A stretch of DNA of 64,000 nucleotides, from contig QKFD01000091.1 of the NCBI GenBank assembly GCA_003251535.1, forward strand, positions 1 through 64,000, given 5' to 3'. Shown here in pieces: positions 60,783-64,000 of the stretch. The number at the start of each line of letters is the position of its first letter. Within the stretch, counting starts at the first letter, position 1. The notes beneath the pieces are model-generated. The model searched no databases. It saw only the letters and a list, made by a program, of their open reading frames with translations, and was not told the origin of the DNA. The translations under genes were made by a program, and so were the position numbers. The stretch is from Chromatiales bacterium (lineage in GTDB: Bacteria > Pseudomonadota > Gammaproteobacteria > Thiohalomonadales > Thiohalomonadaceae).

Positions 60783-62798
60783 TCAATTTCCAGCCAGAAA
60801 GAGCCCAAACATCACCAACAGGCCCAAGATCATGGCGAAAGCGTAGTGATACAGGTAACCCGACTGTAGGTTGCGGCTGACAGCCGCGATCCAGCTCACC
60901 CCTTTAGCCGTTCCATTCACCAGCAGCCCATCGATGAGTCGGACATCGCCGTTGCTCCACAGGAAGCGGCCCAGCCCACGGCTGCCACCGGCGAAGAAAC
61001 GGTCATTGAAGTCGTCAAACCCATACTTTTTCAGCAGTAGCTGGTAGAAACCACCGGAGAGCTGTACCACCTTGGCCGGCAGATCCGTGAGCACCATGTA
61101 GAGGACGAAGGCCGTCGCTACCCCCGCCATGGCGAACCAGAACGGCGCGGTGAAGAAGCCATGCATCAGCATCGCCCCCGGCCCATGGAACTCTTCAGCC
61201 AAGTGACCCAGCACATCGTGCTCCGGCCGCACATGGATGGCCCCAGCGAAGAACTCGCCAAAGGCCATATCGCTGACAAAGATCCAACCGGCCAATACCG
61301 AGGGGATGGCCAACAGGATCAGCGGCACCGTCACCACCCAGGGGGTCTCGTGTGGCTCATGCTGGCCGTGGTGACCATGGGCGTCATCGTGACTCGGCTC
61401 GTGGTGACCATGGGGCGCACCATGGCGGCGGAAACGCTCCTCGCCATGGAACACCAGGAAGTACATCCGGAAGCTATAGAGCGCCGTGATAAAGACCCCG
61501 AGCAGCACTGCCACATAGGCCCAAGGGGCCATGGCCAGGTGGGAGGCACCCACCGCCTCGATGATGGCGTCCTTGGAGTAGAAGCCGGCGAAACCGGGGG
61601 CTCCAATGAGGGCCAACGAACCGACGAGCGAGGTGATCCAGGTGATGGGCATGTACTTACGCAGCCCACCCATATGCCGCATATCCTGCTCATGGTGCAT
61701 GGCGATGATGACGGAGCCGGCACCAAGGAAGAGCAGCGCCTTAAAGAAGGCGTGGGTCATCAGGTGGAAGATGGCGGCGCTATAGGCCGAGGCCCCCAGC
61801 GCCACCGTCATGTAGCCGAGCTGGGAGAGGGTGGAGTAGGCCACCACCCGCTTGATGTCGTTCTGCACCAGACCGAGCAGCCCCATGAAGAGGGCAGTGA
61901 TAGCGCCGATGGCCATCACAAAGTTGAGCGCCACCTCCGACAGTTCAAACAGAGGCGACATACGCGCCACCATAAAGATACCGGCGGTCACCATGGTCGC
62001 TGCGTGGATGAGGGCGGAGATAGGGGTGGGACCCTCCATCGAGTCGGGCAGCCAGACATGCAGCGGCACCTGCGCCGACTTACCCATGGCGCCGATGAAG
62101 AGCAGGATGCAGATCACCGTCATCACGTTCCACTGCATCCCCGGCAGCAGCTCCATGGTGAGGTCTTTGTGCAGTTCCGCAGAGGCGAACACCGCCTGAT
62201 AGTCGAGGCTGTTGAAGTACATCAGCACCGCGGCGATGCCCAGCAGGAAACCGAAGTCGCCCACCCGGTTGACCAAGAACGCCTTGAGGTTGGCGTAGAT
62301 GGCGCTCTCACGGGTATACCAGAAGCCGATGAGCAGGTAGGAGACCAAACCCACCGCCTCCCAGCCAAAGAAGAGCTGCATAAAGTTGTTCGCCATCACC
62401 AGCATCAGCATGGAGAAGGTGAACAGGGAGATGTAGCTGAAGAAGCGCTGGTAACCCGGGTCCTCGGCCATGTAGCCGATGGTATAGATATGGACCATCA
62501 GCGAGACGAAGGTCACCACCGTCATCATCACCGCAGTGAGGTGATCGACCCAGAAGCCCACCTCAAAGCGGATTCCGTCGGCCACCATCCAGGTGTAAAC
62601 GCTCTGCTCCACCGGCCCTCGACCATCGATGACGATGTATTTGAAGACCACCAATGACAGAACGAAGGAGAGTGCCACGCCAGTGATGGTGGCCCAGTGG
62701 GCCGCGTTGCGCGGCAACTGTCGCCCCAGCAGACCGGCGATGATGGAGCCGACCAGCGGCGCCAAGACAATGGTGAGATTTACATTCTCGATGGACAC
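60783..62798 (-). CDS. nuoL: NADH-quinone oxidoreductase subunit L
   Basis: Distal antiporter-like proton-pumping subunit with 671 residues and a GTG start. Antiporter motifs are FFGWEAVGLVSYLLIGFW (Glu), KSAQVPLHVWLPDSMEGPTPISALIHAATMVTAG and VQNDIKRVVAYSTLSQLGYM (Lys). The long lateral C-terminal helix is present. A His-rich cytoplasmic or periplasmic loop (HGAPHGHHEPSHDDAHGHH, near residues 455-475) is a local feature that could bind metal. Confidence 0.97.
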   Translation of the reverse strand: MSIENVNLTIVLAPLVGSIIAGLLGRQLPRNAAHWATITGVALSFVLSLVVFKYIVIDGRGPVEQSVYTWMVADGIRFEVGFWVDHLTAVMMTVVTFVSLMVHIYTIGYMAEDPGYQRFFSYISLFTFSMLMLVMANNFMQLFFGWEAVGLVSYLLIGFWYTRESAIYANLKAFLVNRVGDFGFLLGIAAVLMYFNSLDYQAVFASAELHKDLTMELLPGMQWNVMTVICILLFIGAMGKSAQVPLHVWLPDSMEGPTPISALIHAATMVTAGIFMVARMSPLFELSEVALNFVMAIGAITALFMGLLGLVQNDIKRVVAYSTLSQLGYMTVALGASAYSAAIFHLMTHAFFKALLFLGAGSVIIAMHHEQDMRHMGGLRKYMPITWITSLVGSLALIGAPGFAGFYSKDAIIEAVGASHLAMAPWAYVAVLLGVFITALYSFRMYFLVFHGEERFRRHGAPHGHHEPSHDDAHGHHGQHEPHETPWVVTVPLILLAIPSVLAGWIFVSDMAFGEFFAGAIHVRPEHDVLGHLAEEFHGPGAMLMHGFFTAPFWFAMAGVATAFVLYMVLTDLPAKVVQLSGGFYQLLLKKYGFDDFNDRFFAGGSRGLGRFLWSNGDVRLIDGLLVNGTAKGVSWIAAVSRNLQSGYLYHYAFAMILGLLVMFGLFLAGN

Positions 62799-62802
62799 CG
62801 GC

Positions 62803-63108
62803 TCACCCCTTCAACGTATCCAGGTCGGCCACGTTGATGGTGGCACGATTGCGGAACAGCGCCACCAGGAGTGCCAGGCCAATGGCCGACTCCGCCGCTG
62901 CCACCGTCAAGATAAAGAAGACGAACACCTGCCCGGCGCTATCGCCCAAGAAGTGGGAGAAGGCGATAAAGTTGATGTTCACCGCCAACAGCATCAGCTC
63001 AATGCACATGAGCAGGATGATCATGTTCTTACGATTGAGGAATACCCCTGCCATGCTCACGGCAAAGAGGATCGCCCCAACAACTAGATAGTGCGACAGT
63101 CCGATCAC
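62803..63108 (-). CDS. nuoK: NADH-quinone oxidoreductase subunit K
   Basis: Three-helix subunit of complex I with 101 residues, the standard length. [20 protein letters not shown] and [24 protein letters not shown] (essential Glu residues) and [20 protein letters not shown] are conserved. It lies 4 bp before nuoL. Confidence 0.97.
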   Translation of the reverse strand: MIGLSHYLVVGAILFAVSMAGVFLNRKNMIILLMCIELMLLAVNINFIAFSHFLGDSAGQVFVFFILTVAAAESAIGLALLVALFRNRATINVADLDTLKG

Positions 63109-63121
63109 CTGCTCCCCTCCC

Positions 63122-63727
63122 CTATTTCCGCTCTTCTGCCGACATGCTCACCAGGCGCACCCGGTCAGCCCGTCGCACCTGCACCTGTAGTGACGGCTCT
63201 TGGAACCGCGTATTGGGGCGACGCCGCAGCGTCAAGGTAATGGCTGCGACGATGGCCACCAACAACACTACGGCAGCAATCTCAAATGGGTAGACATAGG
63301 TGGTGTAGAGCTGGCGCCCCAACTCAGCGGTGTTGCTGTAGTCGGCGGCCTTGGCCGGCGGTGCCGGCATCGCCTCCAGGCCGAAGTAGGGCCCGCTCAC
63401 CACCAGGATCATGAACGCGGCGGAGAGCACGGCCACCACGGTCCCCAGCGGCAGGAAGCGGATGAACCCCTCGCGCATCCTGGTCACGTTGATGTCGAGC
63501 ATCATCACCACAAAGAGGAACAGCACCATCACCGCGCCGACATAGACCAGCACCAGGGTGATGGCCAGGAACTCCGCCTCCAACAACAGCCAGAGGCCGG
63601 CCGAGGCGAAGAAGCAGAGCACCAGCGAAAGGGCGGCATGGACCGGGTTACGCACCGATACCACCAGGCCGGCCCCGGTCAACAGGAGCGCCGAGAGGGC
63701 GTAGAACAGCAGTGCTTGAAAACTCAT
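63122..63727 (-). CDS. nuoJ: NADH-quinone oxidoreductase subunit J
   Basis: Five-helix membrane subunit of complex I with 201 residues. The N-terminal half [56 protein letters not shown] is strongly conserved and includes the pi-bulge helix [10 protein letters not shown] basic C-terminal tail follows the last helix. It lies 27 bp after nuoI and 13 bp before nuoK. Confidence 0.96.
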   Translation of the reverse strand: MSFQALLFYALSALLLTGAGLVVSVRNPVHAALSLVLCFFASAGLWLLLEAEFLAITLVLVYVGAVMVLFLFVVMMLDINVTRMREGFIRFLPLGTVVAVLSAAFMILVVSGPYFGLEAMPAPPAKAADYSNTAELGRQLYTTYVYPFEIAAVVLLVAIVAAITLTLRRRPNTRFQEPSLQVQVRRADRVRLVSMSAEERK

Positions 63728-63754
63728 GTTGGGGTCCCGTCTCCGGTGGCTGAC

Positions 63755-64000
63755 CTAGCGGTATTTGGCATCCTGGGCCCGCGCAGCAGCGATCTGCGCC
63801 TCGTATTTGTCCCCGACCGCAAGCAGCTTCTCCTTGGTCATGAGCAGCTCATCGCGGGACTCGCCGTGATACTCGTAGACGTGGGTCTCAACGATGGAAT
63901 CGACCGGGCAAGACTCTTCGCAAAAGCCGCAGAAGATGCACTTGGTCAGGTCGATCTCGTAGCGGGTGGTGCGCCGACTACCGTCCTCGCGCTGGGCCGA
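63755..64000 (-). CDS. nuoI: NADH-quinone oxidoreductase subunit I (5' end outside window)
   Basis: C-terminal ~80 residues of the two-[4Fe-4S] subunit of complex I. The visible part contains [24 protein letters not shown], the second cluster-binding CxxCxxCxxxCP. It is followed by the NuoI-typical [26 protein letters not shown] and a stop at 63755-63757. The N-terminus runs off the right edge. Confidence 0.95.
   Translation of the reverse strand, partial: SAQREDGSRRTTRYEIDLTKCIFCGFCEESCPVDSIVETHVYEYHGESRDELLMTKEKLLAVGDKYEAQIAAARAQDAKYR

Noticed and set aside
61161-62657. 498-codon open frame on the plus strand opposite nuoL
   Set aside because: Antisense shadow of nuoL; His/Gly/Glu-rich translation with no membrane helices or motifs.

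Overview
The window is a continuous, GC-rich, gene-dense bacterial chromosome segment with no rRNA, CRISPR array, prophage or insertion sequence. Gene content and order point to a sulfur-oxidising gammaproteobacterium (Chromatiales-like; this is inference, not a phylogeny). The supporting evidence is a type I sulfide:quinone reductase with its three cysteines, an E. coli-type long-Q-loop cytochrome bd oxidase with CydX, YbgE and an upstream CydP-like subunit, the proteobacterial order metY(fMet)-rimP-nusA-infB-rbfA-truB-rpsO-pnp, and a nuo operon ending in nuoN plus a DUF2818 gene.

Layout. (1) 1-4.5 kb: 5' part of tatD, tcdA, an MFS/UMF1 transporter overlapping a membrane class III nucleotide cyclase, and a convergent NUDIX hydrolase. 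(2) 4.6-11.2 kb: a PAS/AAA+/Fis enhancer-binding protein with a Cys-rich PAS motif sits upstream of a textbook sigma-54 promoter, then cydP-cydA-cydB-cydX-ybgE and sqr. Together these form a low-oxygen and sulfide respiration module. (3) 11.4-15.5 kb: murU-like, YbaK-like, mgtE, a Sel1-repeat protein and a secreted protein of unknown role. (4) 15.7-26.7 kb: phosphate regulon, phoB-phoR-pstS and pstC-pstA-pstB-phoU on the minus strand, with PhoB boxes before pstC, pstS and phoB. Three unrelated genes are inserted between the two halves. PstC and PstA are unusually long.

(5) 26.9-41.3 kb: signalling and accessory region. An ODP-type (flavodiiron-like) metallo-beta-lactamase-fold protein precedes a three-PAS GGDEF/EAL protein. 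Next come two adjacent genes sharing a domain of unknown function, one of them with a Cys/His/Asp-containing C-terminal domain. These are followed by DUF2867 and ilvD, then a PstS-like binding protein - histidine kinase - response regulator - REC/PAS/GGDEF/EAL cassette with overlapping genes, which looks like a complete external-ligand to c-di-GMP pathway. (6) 41.3-48.1 kb: envelope and redox genes: M1-like metallopeptidase divergent from a ChaN-PDZ protein, a thioredoxin-CcdA fusion, a small c-type cytochrome, a REC/PilZ-like regulator and an LprI-like protein. (7) 48.1-57.4 kb: the translation/RNA operon behind initiator tRNA, with three intrinsic-terminator-like hairpins between the tRNA and rimP. 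(8) 57.4-64 kb: nuoI(partial)-J-K-L-M-N and DUF2818.

The best candidates for something new are the two-gene FSGR-domain module (30.6-31.8 kb), the binding-protein to c-di-GMP cassette (34.8-41.3 kb), the ODP/c-di-GMP pair (26.9-30.3 kb) and the sigma-54 control of the cyd operon. All functional claims are from motif reading only; no database search was run.
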